A stretch of DNA of 36,331 bases from Nocardioides sp. (GCA_025937085.1 JAICSC010000004.1:1-36331); one strand, 5' to 3'. Shown: positions 8,338 through 17,813, counted from the stretch's first letter. Translations and numbers: made by a program. Notes: generated by a model not told the origin, from the letters alone.

Positions 8338-9018
8338 GTGTCCGTGACCGTAGTGGTTCGAAGGGGATTGGATCGGTTCGTGACTCGCGAGGCGGGACGA
8401 CAGACCCGTCACTCGTTCTCGTTCGGGTCGTCGTACGACCCGCAACGAGTGTCGTTCGGTCCGATGTTCGCCTTCAACGACGACCTCCTGGGGTCGGGGG
8501 CTGGGTACGACGCACACGACCACCGCGATGTGGTGCTCGTCACATGGGTCGTCTCGGGCGCCCTCGAGCACGAGGACGCAAGCGGTTGCGTCACGCAGTC
8601 GGCCGGCGAGCTCGCCATCACCCGGTCCGGCTCCGGCATCACCCACGCCGAGCGCTCCGCGGGCGGGGTCACCCGTTTCGTCCAGGCCTGGCTTCGTCCG
8701 GGCGATCCGGGCGGCCGGCCGAGCCGCCGTACGACGACACCCGACCTCGGCGGACGAGACCTGGGGGTGGTCGCCGATCAGCAGGCGCTCGGCATCCCCG
8801 GCGCCGCCCTCCGAATCGCCGAGGTTCCCGGCGGCCGCAGCGTGACCGTCCCCGAAGCGCCGCTGCGCTACGTCTTCCTGGCGACCGGGGCGCTCACGAG
8901 GTCGAGCCTCACCGAGCCCCTCGCCGCCGGTGACGCCTTCGAGATCACGGGGGAACGCGAGATCGTGCTGACCGCCGGCGCCCTCACCCAGCTCCTGGTC
9001 TGGTCCTTCGCCGGGTGA
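8338..9018 (+). CDS. Pirin family protein (cupin)
   Basis: FVTREAGRQTRHSFSFGSSYDPQRVSFGPMFAFNDDLLGSGAGYDAHDHRDVVLVTWVVSGALEHEDASG. Pirin N-domain signature; start assigned near GTG 8338/8353. Confidence 0.85.
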   Translation: MSVTVVVRRGLDRFVTREAGRQTRHSFSFGSSYDPQRVSFGPMFAFNDDLLGSGAGYDAHDHRDVVLVTWVVSGALEHEDASGCVTQSAGELAITRSGSGITHAERSAGGVTRFVQAWLRPGDPGGRPSRRTTTPDLGGRDLGVVADQQALGIPGAALRIAEVPGGRSVTVPEAPLRYVFLATGALTRSSLTEPLAAGDAFEITGEREIVLTAGALTQLLVWSFAG

Positions 9019-9031
9019 CCCGGTGTGAGCA

Positions 9032-10606
9032 TCAGGGGACCAGTACCCCGGGGTTCATGATCCGCCCCGGATCCACGCTGTCCTTGACCGCACGCAGCAC
9101 CGAAAGCCCGACCGCGCCGACCTCGTCGCCCAGCCACTGCCGGTGATCGGTCCCGACCCCGTGGTGGTGGCTGATGGTCGCGCCGGAGACGACGACGGCG
9201 CTCATGGCGGCACCCTTCGCCGTCGCCCATCTGCCGAGCGGGTCATCGCCCTCGGGGGCGGCGACGGTGAAGTAGAGCGAGGCGCCGGTCTCGTAGACGT
9301 GCGACACGTGACACAGCACGAGCGCAGGGTCGCCGAGCGCCCCCGTGAGCGCCGTACGGACCGCGTCGTACGTCGTGCGCAGGCGTGACCAGTACGTCGC
9401 CGTCTCGACAGTCTCGACCAGCACTCCGGCGTCGAGCATCGAGTCGCGCAGGTACGGCGCGTGGAAGCGCCCGGCGGCCCAGGACGAGCCGGGCTTCTCG
9501 CCCCCGGGCTCTCCCCCCAGGTCGGCCAGCATCGTCGAGACCTCGGCCCTGCGGGCCGCCACCGCGGCCGTCCTCCCTTCGAAGCCCACGACCATCAGGC
9601 ACCCGCCCGAGGACGAGCCACCCACGGACGCGGGGTCGGCCAGGTTCAGCGCCGTCTCGTTCTCGTCAGACAGCCGCAGCACCGTGGGCAACAGCTGCGC
9701 CTGGGCAAGGGCGCGCATCGCCTCGCACCCACGTGCGAACGACGACCACCGCCACCCCTCGTAGACCTTCTCCTCCGGCAGCTCTCGTACCCGGACCGTC
9801 ACCGCGGTGATCACACCGAACGCGCCCTCCGAGCCGAGGAACAGCTGCCGCAGGTCGGGGCCGGCCGCGCTCGCCGGCGCACGCCCCAGCTCGACCCGAC
9901 CGACCGGGGTCGCGACCGCGAGCCCGACGACGAGGTCGTCGAACCGCCCATACCCTGCCGATGCCTGACCGCTCGACCGGGTGGCGGCGAACCCGCCGAC
10001 CGTCGCGTACTCGAAGGACTGCGGGAAGTGCCCCAGGGTCAGGCCGTGCCCGGCCAGCAGCGCCTCCGCCTCCGGTCCGCGCAGCCCGGGCTCGAGGGTC
10101 GCGGTCATCGAGACCGGGTCCACGGCGAGCAGGCGCTTCATCCGGCCCAGGTCGAGGCTGACCACTCCGGCGTACCCCTCGCGTCGGGCGACGAGGCCAC
10201 CCACGACCGACGTCCCGCCACCGAACGGAACCACGGCCACGCGGTGTCGCGCCGCCACCTCGAGCACCCGCTGCACCTGGTCGCCGTCTGCGGGACGCAG
10301 GACCGCGTCCGGGGCGTCGGACAGGTCCCCGGCCCGCGCGCGCAGCAGGTCGGTGGTCGACTTGCCCCGGGTCCGGAGCCTGCGTGAGGTGTCGTCGGTG
10401 GCCACGTGCTCGGCCCCGACCACCGCAACGAGGTCTGTGCGGGCCTCGTTCGGTAGGCCGGGCTCCGGCAGCGCCACCGCCGCGTCGTCGGGCACCGTGC
10501 GGTCGACCACCGGGAACACCAGCCGCACCAGTTCGCGAGTGGCCTCCGGAAGCTCGGCCGCACGAGCCGGGTCTCCCCAACGGGTCGGGTGCATCTGCGA
10601 GGTCAT
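9032..10606 (-). CDS. FAD-binding oxidase/dehydrogenase, alkyldihydroxyacetonephosphate synthase (AGPS)-like
   Basis: PP-loop VVPFGGGTSVVGG, LEPGLRGPEAEALLAGHGLTLGHFPQSFEYATVGGFAATRSSGQASAGYGRFDDLVVGL, C-terminal ISHHHGVGTDH; typical AGPS/VAO-type landmarks. Confidence 0.9.
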   Translation of the reverse strand: MTSQMHPTRWGDPARAAELPEATRELVRLVFPVVDRTVPDDAAVALPEPGLPNEARTDLVAVVGAEHVATDDTSRRLRTRGKSTTDLLRARAGDLSDAPDAVLRPADGDQVQRVLEVAARHRVAVVPFGGGTSVVGGLVARREGYAGVVSLDLGRMKRLLAVDPVSMTATLEPGLRGPEAEALLAGHGLTLGHFPQSFEYATVGGFAATRSSGQASAGYGRFDDLVVGLAVATPVGRVELGRAPASAAGPDLRQLFLGSEGAFGVITAVTVRVRELPEEKVYEGWRWSSFARGCEAMRALAQAQLLPTVLRLSDENETALNLADPASVGGSSSGGCLMVVGFEGRTAAVAARRAEVSTMLADLGGEPGGEKPGSSWAAGRFHAPYLRDSMLDAGVLVETVETATYWSRLRTTYDAVRTALTGALGDPALVLCHVSHVYETGASLYFTVAAPEGDDPLGRWATAKGAAMSAVVVSGATISHHHGVGTDHRQWLGDEVGAVGLSVLRAVKDSVDPGRIMNPGVLVP

Positions 10607-10614
10607 GAGTTACA

Positions 10615-10643
10615 GTGTGACATATGACGTCACTTCGTCACAC
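10615..10643. promoter_or_regulatory. Candidate TetR operator between the divergent AGPS-like and TetR genes
   Basis: GTGTGAC-N15-GTCACAC with internal TGACGTCA palindrome (10625-10632). TACAGT at 10611-10616 lies 7 nt before the tetR ATG (leaderless-type -10). Confidence 0.5.
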
Positions 10644-11226
10644 GGCCGATCCGGTGGGCACGTACCTCGATGCCGCGCGCGCCTGCATCCTCGACGTCGG
10701 CTGGCGGCGTACGACGCTCACCGAGGTCGCGCGCCGGGCCGGCGTGAGCCGGATGACGATCTACCGGGCGTGGCCGGACATGCCGGCGGTCCTCGGGGAC
10801 CTGATGACGCGCGAGTGGGGTCAGGTCGTGGCTCGCTCGGTGGCCGAGGCGGACGCCACCCTCGACGAGAAGGGGACCGCCGCCGACCGGCTGGTGGCCG
10901 AGGTCGTCGCGACCGCCCGCGCCCTGCGCGACAACGAGCTGTTCCTGCGGATCGTGGAGCTCGATCCCGAGCTGCTCCTCCCCTACGTGCTGACCCGGCG
11001 GGGAAGGAGCCAGGAGGCGATCGCCGAGCAGACGGTCCGCCGGTTGCGCGAGGGGCAGGCCGACGGCAGCGTCCGCGTAGGCGAGCCCGTGGCGATCGCC
11101 CGCGCGCTGCTGCTCGCCTCCCACGGCTTCGTGCTGAGCGCCCACACCATGGTCGACGACGAGGTCGCCGAGAGCGACCTCGACCGCGAGCTCGAGCACC
11201 TGGTGCGCGCCATGGTGACCCGATGA
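10624..11226 (+). CDS. TetR/AcrR family transcriptional regulator
   Basis: YLDAARACILDVGWRRTTLTEVARRAGVSRMTIYRAWPDMPAVLGDLM HTH; overlaps the next gene by ATGA. Confidence 0.88.
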   Translation: MTSLRHTADPVGTYLDAARACILDVGWRRTTLTEVARRAGVSRMTIYRAWPDMPAVLGDLMTREWGQVVARSVAEADATLDEKGTAADRLVAEVVATARALRDNELFLRIVELDPELLLPYVLTRRGRSQEAIAEQTVRRLREGQADGSVRVGEPVAIARALLLASHGFVLSAHTMVDDEVAESDLDRELEHLVRAMVTR

Positions 11227-12761
11227 CCGCCACCTGGATCCGGGCCGGCCTCGCCGATGCGCCGACCGAGGTGGACGTGCTGGTCGTGGGCCTCGGCGTC
11301 ACCGGCGTCGGCTGTGCCCTGGACGCGGCGGCTCGCGGGTTGTCCGTTCTCGCAGTCGATGCGCACGACCTCGCGTTCGGTACGTCGCGCTGGTCGAGCA
11401 AGCTGGTGCACGGCGGCCTGCGCTATCTCGCCAACGGCCAGCTCGGCGTGGCGCACGAGAGCGCTGTCGAACGCGGGATCCTGATGGAGGTCACCGCGCC
11501 CCACCTGACCCGCGCCCTCCCCATGCTGCTCCCGCTCGACCGCTCCACCAGGCGACGCGACGCGGCGTTCCTCCGCGCCGGCATCGGTGCCGGCGACCTG
11601 CTCCGGTTCGCGGCACGCACGTCCTCCGAGACACTCCCGCGTGCGCGACGGGTCACGGCGACCGAGAGCCGCCACCTGGCACCGCTGCTCGGCCCCGGGC
11701 TCCGCGGTGGAATCCTCTCGTGGGACGGCCGCCTCGAGGACGACGCCCGGCTGGTCGTCACCATCGCCCGGACCGCGGCCGCGCTGGGCGCCCAGATCCG
11801 CACCCGGTCCCGCGCCCTCCACCTCGAAGGTCGCAGTGCCGTGCTCCGCGACGAGCTGACCGGCGCGTCCCACGCGGTCTCGGCCCGAGCCGTCGTCAAC
11901 GCGACGGGCGTCTGGGCCGGCGAGCTGGTCGACCAGGTGGTGCTGCGGCCGAGCCGCGGCACCCATCTCGTGCTGCGCGCCGGCTCCTTACCCGGGCTCC
12001 GCGTCGCGCTCACGCTCCCGGTGCCCGGCGAGCGCAACCGCTACCTCAACGTGATCCCCCACGCCGAGGGCACCATGCAGATCGGGCTCACCGACGTGCC
12101 GGTGGATGGCCAAGCCCCCGACGTCGCCGAGCCCAGCGAGGCGGAGGTCGACTTCCTCGTCGCGACCACCTCGGCCGCCCTCGCCCACCCGATCACGCGC
12201 GACGACGTCGTCGGTGCGTACGCGGGGCTGCGGCCGCTGCTCGCGGCGGACGGACGCACCTCGGACCTCTCCCGGCGTCACGCGGTCCTGACCTCACCGA
12301 GCGGTGTCGTCACGGTCGTCGGCGGCAAGCTCACGACGTACCGCCGGATGGCGCAGCACGCACTGGACACCGTCGTACGCCGGACCGGCCTCCAGGCCCG
12401 GCCGTGCACCACCGCCCGGCTGCCGCTGACGGGCGCCGCCACGCGTCCGGACCTGGCGCGCCTGACCGAGGAGTTCCCCAGCCCGCGGCTGGTCCGCCGG
12501 TACGGCGCCGACGCGCAGCTCGTGCTCACCTCGGCCCGACGCACCTCCGGACTCGACCTCGAGGAGCTGATCGCGCCAGTGGCCGAGGGGGTTCCGGTGA
12601 CTCTCGCCGAGCTGATCTTCGGGGTCACCCACGAGGGCGCGCACGACGTCGACGACCTGCTCGACCGGCGTACCCGGGTCGGCCTGGTGCCCCACGACCG
12701 GGCCCTCGCCGAGCCCGCAGCCCACCGGGCGATCACATTGGCAAAGGCAACGGTTCGTTAA
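11223..12761 (+). CDS. Glycerol-3-phosphate dehydrogenase, FAD-dependent (GlpD-like)
   Basis: VDVLVVGLGVTGVGCALDAAARGLSVLAVDAHDLAFGTSRWSSKLVHGGLRYLANGQLGVAHESAVERGIL...GGKLTTYRRMAQ. Confidence 0.93.
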   Translation: MTATWIRAGLADAPTEVDVLVVGLGVTGVGCALDAAARGLSVLAVDAHDLAFGTSRWSSKLVHGGLRYLANGQLGVAHESAVERGILMEVTAPHLTRALPMLLPLDRSTRRRDAAFLRAGIGAGDLLRFAARTSSETLPRARRVTATESRHLAPLLGPGLRGGILSWDGRLEDDARLVVTIARTAAALGAQIRTRSRALHLEGRSAVLRDELTGASHAVSARAVVNATGVWAGELVDQVVLRPSRGTHLVLRAGSLPGLRVALTLPVPGERNRYLNVIPHAEGTMQIGLTDVPVDGQAPDVAEPSEAEVDFLVATTSAALAHPITRDDVVGAYAGLRPLLAADGRTSDLSRRHAVLTSPSGVVTVVGGKLTTYRRMAQHALDTVVRRTGLQARPCTTARLPLTGAATRPDLARLTEEFPSPRLVRRYGADAQLVLTSARRTSGLDLEELIAPVAEGVPVTLAELIFGVTHEGAHDVDDLLDRRTRVGLVPHDRALAEPAAHRAITLAKATVR

Positions 12762-12842
12762 ATCGATCGCTCGGCCCTCCCCAAGCGGTCCGCCAGGCCC
12801 TACCGTCTATACATGCTCGAGCCCAGGGGGGCGGACTCAAGC

Positions 12843-13826
12843 ATGTTCGAGACAGTTGCGGACGATTCCGCCCGTGTTGTGAACCAGGCCCGCGACGCAC
12901 TGTCGCAGGGCCGCATCGCCGACGCCATGTCGGCGGTCGATCGCGCGCGCCGCGACGAGCTCGACGACACCGCCAACGCGACGCTCACCCTGATCGGCCT
13001 GCTCGCCAAGCTCGCCGTGGGTGACCTGCGCAGCGCCGCGGCGTACTCCCGCGACCTGACCAACCTGATGCGCATCCGCGGTGTGGTCGGTGCGACCGCG
13101 TCGTTCGGGCTCGGGGAGTTCGCGGCCGCCCGCGGACAGAGCGACCAGGCGGTGTCGTACTACGAGCGCGCCGGTGAGGAGCTCTCGGTGTCCCGACGAC
13201 CCGTGTGGCTCCCGTGGCGCAGCGAGCTCGCGCGCGTCATCGCCGGGCGGGGCGAGATCGCCGCCGCGACCTCCCTGGTCGAGCAGGAGCTCGCCGACGC
13301 GCGGGCCCTCGACACGGCGTACGCGGTCGCCTACGCCTTGCGCACCCAGGCCGCGATCGCGCCGACCAGCGACCGGGTCGCCCTGCTGGACGAGGCCCTG
13401 GAGGTCATGGCCGGGATCACCGCGACGCGGCTCGACGCACAGATCCGCACCGATCTCGCCGCCTGGATCCTCCTGCTGCAGCCGGAGGACTCCAGCCGCG
13501 CGGTCGGCCTGCTCCGCACCGCCGAGAAGTACGCCCGGCAGGAGGAGCTCAGTCCGCTGCTCGCACGCATCCGCTGGCTGCTCGAGCGCCTCGGCGAGGC
13601 CCCGGACGGCGAGCTGCCGGGCCGCCTGGCCGAGCTCAGCGCGGCCGAACGCCGGGTGGCCCAGCTGGTCGTCACCGGCAAGCGCAACCGCGAGATCGCC
13701 GCCGAGCTCGGCGTGAGCGTGAAGTCCGTGGAGTGGCACGTGTCCCACATCCTGCGCAAGCTCTCGATCACCTCGCGCACGGAGCTGTCCGACGCGCTCG
13801 CCCAGCCGCGCCAGACCCCTCGTTGA
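12843..13826 (+). CDS. LuxR-type HTH transcriptional regulator with TPR-like N-terminus
   Basis: C-terminal LSAAERRVAQLVVTGKRNREIAAELGVSVKSVEWHVSHILRKLSITSRTEL. Upstream ATG at 12813 overlaps a TATACA -10-like box, so ATG 12843 is preferred. Confidence 0.88.
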   Translation: MFETVADDSARVVNQARDALSQGRIADAMSAVDRARRDELDDTANATLTLIGLLAKLAVGDLRSAAAYSRDLTNLMRIRGVVGATASFGLGEFAAARGQSDQAVSYYERAGEELSVSRRPVWLPWRSELARVIAGRGEIAAATSLVEQELADARALDTAYAVAYALRTQAAIAPTSDRVALLDEALEVMAGITATRLDAQIRTDLAAWILLLQPEDSSRAVGLLRTAEKYARQEELSPLLARIRWLLERLGEAPDGELPGRLAELSAAERRVAQLVVTGKRNREIAAELGVSVKSVEWHVSHILRKLSITSRTELSDALAQPRQTPR

Positions 13827-13858
13827 GCGTGCTCTGAGCCTTCGGGGCCGGCCCAGCC

Positions 13859-15322
13859 TCAGCCCGGGATGGCGACGTACGTCGTGTCGAGGTACTCCTC
13901 GATCCCCTCGAAGCCACCCTCGCGGCCGAAGCCGCTGGCCTTGACGCCACCGAACGGCGCCGCCGGGTTGGAGACCAGGCCGGTGTTCACCCCGACCATG
14001 CCGAACTGGAGCGCCTCGGCCAGCCTGATGGTGCGATCGAGGTCGCGCGTGTAGACGTACGACGAGAGGCCGTACTCCGTCGCGTTCGCCATCGCGATCG
14101 CCTCCTCGTCGGTGCTGAAGGTCGTGATCGGGGCGACCGGGCCGAAGATCTCCTGGTTGACGATCGGTGCTTGCGAGGAGACCCCGAGCAGCACGGTCGG
14201 TGCGTAGAAGTGGCCGGGACCCTCCGGCGCCTGCCCTCCGGTGACCAGCTCCGCCCCGTCGCCGACGGCCTCGGTCACCAGCCGGCCGACCGACTCGACG
14301 GCGTCGGCGTTGATCAAGGGGCCGACGTCGGTGCCAGAGACCTGACCGCGGCCGGTCTTCAGCGCTCCCATCCGGCGACCGAGGAGGTCGGCGAACTCGC
14401 GAGCGATCGACTCGTGGACGAGGAAGCGGTTGGCCGCGGTGCAGGCCTCGCCCATGTTCCGCATCTTGGCGATCATCGCGCCGTCGACGGCGGCCGGTAC
14501 GTCGGCGTCCTCGAACACGATGAACGGCGCGTTGCCGCCGAGCTCCATCGAGACTCTCTGGAGCTCGTCGGCCGACTGGCGCACCAGCACCTTCCCGACC
14601 GGCGTCGAGCCGGTGAAGCTCACCTTGCGGAGCCGCGGGTCGGCCATCAGCGTGGCACTGAGCGACTTGGAGTCGCTGGTGGTCACCACGTTGAGCACCC
14701 CGGGCGGCAGCCCCGCCTCGGTGAGGACGTTCGCCAGCGCCAGCATCGACAAGGGCGTGAGCTCGGCCGGCTTGACCACCATCGTGCAACCGGCCGCGAC
14801 GGCCGGGCCGATCTTGCGGGTGCCCATGGCCAACGGGAAGTTCCACGGCGTGATGAACAGGCACGGGCCGACCGGCTTGCGGATCGTCAGGAGCCGCGAG
14901 CCCCCCGCCGGTGCCTGCATCCAGCGACCGTGGATGCGCACCGCCTCCTCGGCGAACCAGCGGAAGAACTCCGCGCCGTACGTCACCTCGCCCTTCGCCT
15001 CGGCCAGGGTCTTGCCCATCTCCAGACTGATCAGCTCGGCGAACTCGTCGGCATGGTCCATGATCGCCTCGAACGAGCGCCGCAGGATCTCGCCGCGCTC
15101 CCGAGGTGCGGTCATCGCCCAGTCGCCCTGGGCGGCCACGGCCGCGTCGAGCGCCGCCATCGCGTCGCTCGGGTCGCCGTCGGCGACGTCGGTGATCACC
15201 GACTCGTCTGCCGGGTCGTGCACGTCGAACCTCGCGCCGGTCGCGGATTCGCGCCACTGCCCGCCGATGAAGAGGCCGCGCGCGCCGGTCTTCGCCAAGA
15301 GGTCTAGTCCAGTCATGGTCAT
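13859..15322 (-). CDS. NAD(P)-dependent succinate-semialdehyde dehydrogenase family aldehyde dehydrogenase
   Basis: FITPWNFPLAMGTRKIGPA...FTGSTPVGK...ELGGNAPFIVF...EACTAANRFLVHE...FGREGGFEGIEEYLDTTYV. ORF extends to 15574; homologous start near 15322. Confidence 0.92.
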   Translation of the reverse strand: MTMTGLDLLAKTGARGLFIGGQWRESATGARFDVHDPADESVITDVADGDPSDAMAALDAAVAAQGDWAMTAPRERGEILRRSFEAIMDHADEFAELISLEMGKTLAEAKGEVTYGAEFFRWFAEEAVRIHGRWMQAPAGGSRLLTIRKPVGPCLFITPWNFPLAMGTRKIGPAVAAGCTMVVKPAELTPLSMLALANVLTEAGLPPGVLNVVTTSDSKSLSATLMADPRLRKVSFTGSTPVGKVLVRQSADELQRVSMELGGNAPFIVFEDADVPAAVDGAMIAKMRNMGEACTAANRFLVHESIAREFADLLGRRMGALKTGRGQVSGTDVGPLINADAVESVGRLVTEAVGDGAELVTGGQAPEGPGHFYAPTVLLGVSSQAPIVNQEIFGPVAPITTFSTDEEAIAMANATEYGLSSYVYTRDLDRTIRLAEALQFGMVGVNTGLVSNPAAPFGGVKASGFGREGGFEGIEEYLDTTYVAIPG

Positions 15323-15424
15323 CAGCCTGTCACCGGCCCCCAGTTTGTCGAAAGTGTTCACGCGCTCGCCGCGACTCTGACACCCTTGGATCGTCGGCCA
15401 GGGCAGCATGCACCCGGACGATAT

Positions 15425-15460
15425 CGAGCCCCTCGCTGACCCCATGCTGCGAGGGGCTCG
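15425..15460. repeat. Hairpin: 12-bp perfect arms, 12-nt loop
   Basis: cgagcccctcgc-tgaccccatgct-gcgaggggctcg. Confidence 0.85.
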
Positions 15461-15594
15461 CCCCGTTGTGGGCCAGTGATCCAGGGTTCGTGGAGCGCTC
15501 GGCGATGTCGTCGGCCGCCCCGATGCGCCGTACCCCTTGAACTCCTCGCAGGACAGGAGTTGGTTGGACCCCAACGGTTCGACTGGCGGTCAGT

Positions 15595-15646
15595 GTCATC
15601 CGTCTGGGTCATCAGTCTGGGTCATCAGTCTGGGTCATCAGTCTGG
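15595..15646 (+). repeat. 13-bp tandem repeat, 4 units, upstream of fusA2-like gene
   Basis: gtcatccgtctgg / gtcatcagtctgg x3; ends 33 bp before the ATG at 15679. Confidence 0.93.
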
Positions 15647-15678
15647 TCCGCCGGCCGGCACAGACCTGGAGGCTGAGC

Positions 15679-17784
15679 ATGGCGGACAAGGCGGGCGGGC
15701 GTAGACCAGCGGGCCAAGATCTCGGGGCGAGCAGCCCGGACCGGATCCGCAACGTGGTGCTGGTCGGACCGGGTGGGTCGGGGAAGACGACCCTCGTCGA
15801 GACGCTGCTCGCCTCCGCCGGAGCCATCCCGCGCGCCGGGACCGTCCAGGAAGGCTCCACCGTCTGCGACTTCGAGGACTCCGAGAAGTCCCACGAGCGC
15901 TCCATCTCACTGGCCATCGCGCCGGTCGTCCATCGCGAGACCAAGATCAACTTCGTCGACACGCCCGGGTACGCCGACTTCGTCGGGGAGGTGCGCGCCG
16001 GGCTCCGCGCGGCCGACTGCGCCCTGTTCGTGATCGCCGCCAGTGAGGCCGTCGACGACGCCACCACGGCCCTGTGGCGCGAGTGTGCCGAGGTCGGGAT
16101 GCCGCGAGCGGTGGTGATCACCAAGCTCGACCAGGCCCGGGCCGACTACGACGGCGTACTCGCCGCGACGCAGGCGGCGTTCGGCGACAAGGTGCTGCCG
16201 CTGTACGTGCCCGTGCGCGACGGGGACGGCGAGGTGACCCGGCTGGTCGACCTGATGACCGACGACGGCGAGCACGGCGACCTCCGCGGCGCGCTGATCG
16301 AGGGGATCATCGAGGAGTCCGAGGACGAGACGCTGATGGACCGCTACCTCGGCGGCGAGGAGATCTCGCACGAGTCCCTCACCGAGGACCTGGAGAAGGC
16401 CGTGGCCCGGGCGAGCTTCCACCCCGTCGTACCAGTCTGCTCGTTGAGCGGGGTCGGCTGCTCGGAGCTGCTCGACCTCGCCGTCGACGGCTTCCCGTCA
16501 CCGCTGGAGCATCCCTCGCCCGACGTGTTCACCCCCGCCGGCAAGAGCGCCGAGACCATCGAGGGCGACCCCAAGGGCGTGCTGGTAGCGGAGGTCGTGA
16601 AGACCGCGAGCGACCCGTACGTCGGACGGGTCAGCCTGGTCCGGGTCTTCTCCGGCACACTCACCGCCGACGACCCCGTCCACGTGTCCGGACACTTCAC
16701 GTCGTTCTTCTCCGACTCGGGCATGAACGGCCACGAGGACCACGACGAGGACGAGAAGGTCGGCTCACTGTCCTACCCGTTCGGCGGCCAGCACGTGCCC
16801 GCCACCGCGGTCGTCGCCGGCGACCTGTGCGCGATCGGCAAGCTCACCCGCGCCGAGACGGGCGACACCCTGTCGACGATCGACGAGCCGCGGGTGCTCA
16901 AGCCGTGGTCGATGCCCGAGCCGCTGCTGCCGGTGGCGATCGCCGCGAAGAGCAAGGCCGATGAGGACAAGCTCTCGCAGGCGCTGGGTCGTCTCGCGGC
17001 CGAGGATCCGAGCCTGCGGGTCGAGAACAACCCCGAGACCCACCAGCTCGTGCTGTGGTGCATGGGCGAGGCGCACGCCGACGTCCTGATCGCTCGCCTG
17101 GCCGAGCGGTACGCCGTACACGTCGAGACCGAGCCGTTCCTGGTGTCACTGCGCGAGACGTTCGGTGGTCCCGGCAAGGGCCTCGGCCGACACGTGAAGC
17201 AGTCCGGTGGACACGGGCAGTACGCCGTCTGCCACATCGAGGTCGAGCCGCTGCCGGAGGGCGGGGGCTTCGAGTTCGTCGACAAGGTGGTCGGCGGCGC
17301 CGTACCCCGGCAGTTCATCCCGTCGGTCGAGAAGGGGGTGCGAGCGCAGATGGAGAGGGGCGTGCGCGCCGGGTACCCGATGGTCGACCTCCGGGTGACC
17401 CTGACCGACGGCAAGGCGCACAGCGTGGACTCCTCGGACATGGCCTTCCAGATGGCCGGCGGGCTGGCCCTGCGTGAGGCAGCGGCTACCACGACGGTGA
17501 CGATGCTCGAGCCGTACGACGTCGTGGCGGTGGTCGTGCCGGACGAGCACGTCGGTGCGGCGATGAGCGACCTGTCCTCCCGACGTGCGCGCCTGCTCGG
17601 CACCGACAAGGTCGGCGAGGACCGGACCGTGGTCAATGCCGAGGTGCCGCAGACCGAGCTGATCCGGTACGCCGTCGACCTCCGCTCCTCCACCCACGGC
17701 GCCGGCTCGTTCACCCGCTCCTTCGGTCACTACGAGCCGATGCCCGAGGACGTCGCCCGTAACGTCGCCGCCCGCGAGCGCTAG
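15679..17784 (+). CDS. fusA2: Elongation factor G-like protein (EF-G2/FusA2 family)
   Basis: G1 GPGGSGKTT, DTPGYADFVGEV, ITKLDQARADYDG, EF-G domains to the C-terminus; divergent G1/G2 like mycobacterial FusA2. Confidence 0.9.
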   Translation: MADKAGGRRPAGQDLGASSPDRIRNVVLVGPGGSGKTTLVETLLASAGAIPRAGTVQEGSTVCDFEDSEKSHERSISLAIAPVVHRETKINFVDTPGYADFVGEVRAGLRAADCALFVIAASEAVDDATTALWRECAEVGMPRAVVITKLDQARADYDGVLAATQAAFGDKVLPLYVPVRDGDGEVTRLVDLMTDDGEHGDLRGALIEGIIEESEDETLMDRYLGGEEISHESLTEDLEKAVARASFHPVVPVCSLSGVGCSELLDLAVDGFPSPLEHPSPDVFTPAGKSAETIEGDPKGVLVAEVVKTASDPYVGRVSLVRVFSGTLTADDPVHVSGHFTSFFSDSGMNGHEDHDEDEKVGSLSYPFGGQHVPATAVVAGDLCAIGKLTRAETGDTLSTIDEPRVLKPWSMPEPLLPVAIAAKSKADEDKLSQALGRLAAEDPSLRVENNPETHQLVLWCMGEAHADVLIARLAERYAVHVETEPFLVSLRETFGGPGKGLGRHVKQSGGHGQYAVCHIEVEPLPEGGGFEFVDKVVGGAVPRQFIPSVEKGVRAQMERGVRAGYPMVDLRVTLTDGKAHSVDSSDMAFQMAGGLALREAAATTTVTMLEPYDVVAVVVPDEHVGAAMSDLSSRRARLLGTDKVGEDRTVVNAEVPQTELIRYAVDLRSSTHGAGSFTRSFGHYEPMPEDVARNVAARER

Positions 17785-17813
17785 GGGCGAGGCGCGACCG
17801 TTGCCGCCGCGAC

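Noticed and set aside
6957-8933. 658-aa plus-strand ORF
   Set aside because: Antisense to the well-supported GH1 gene and out of frame with pirin; low-complexity Arg/Val-rich translation.
12837-15257. 806-aa minus-strand ORF
   Set aside because: Composition artefact: Arg/Gly/Pro-rich, antisense to the LuxR gene and frame-shifted across the SSADH gene, both of which have clear homology signatures.
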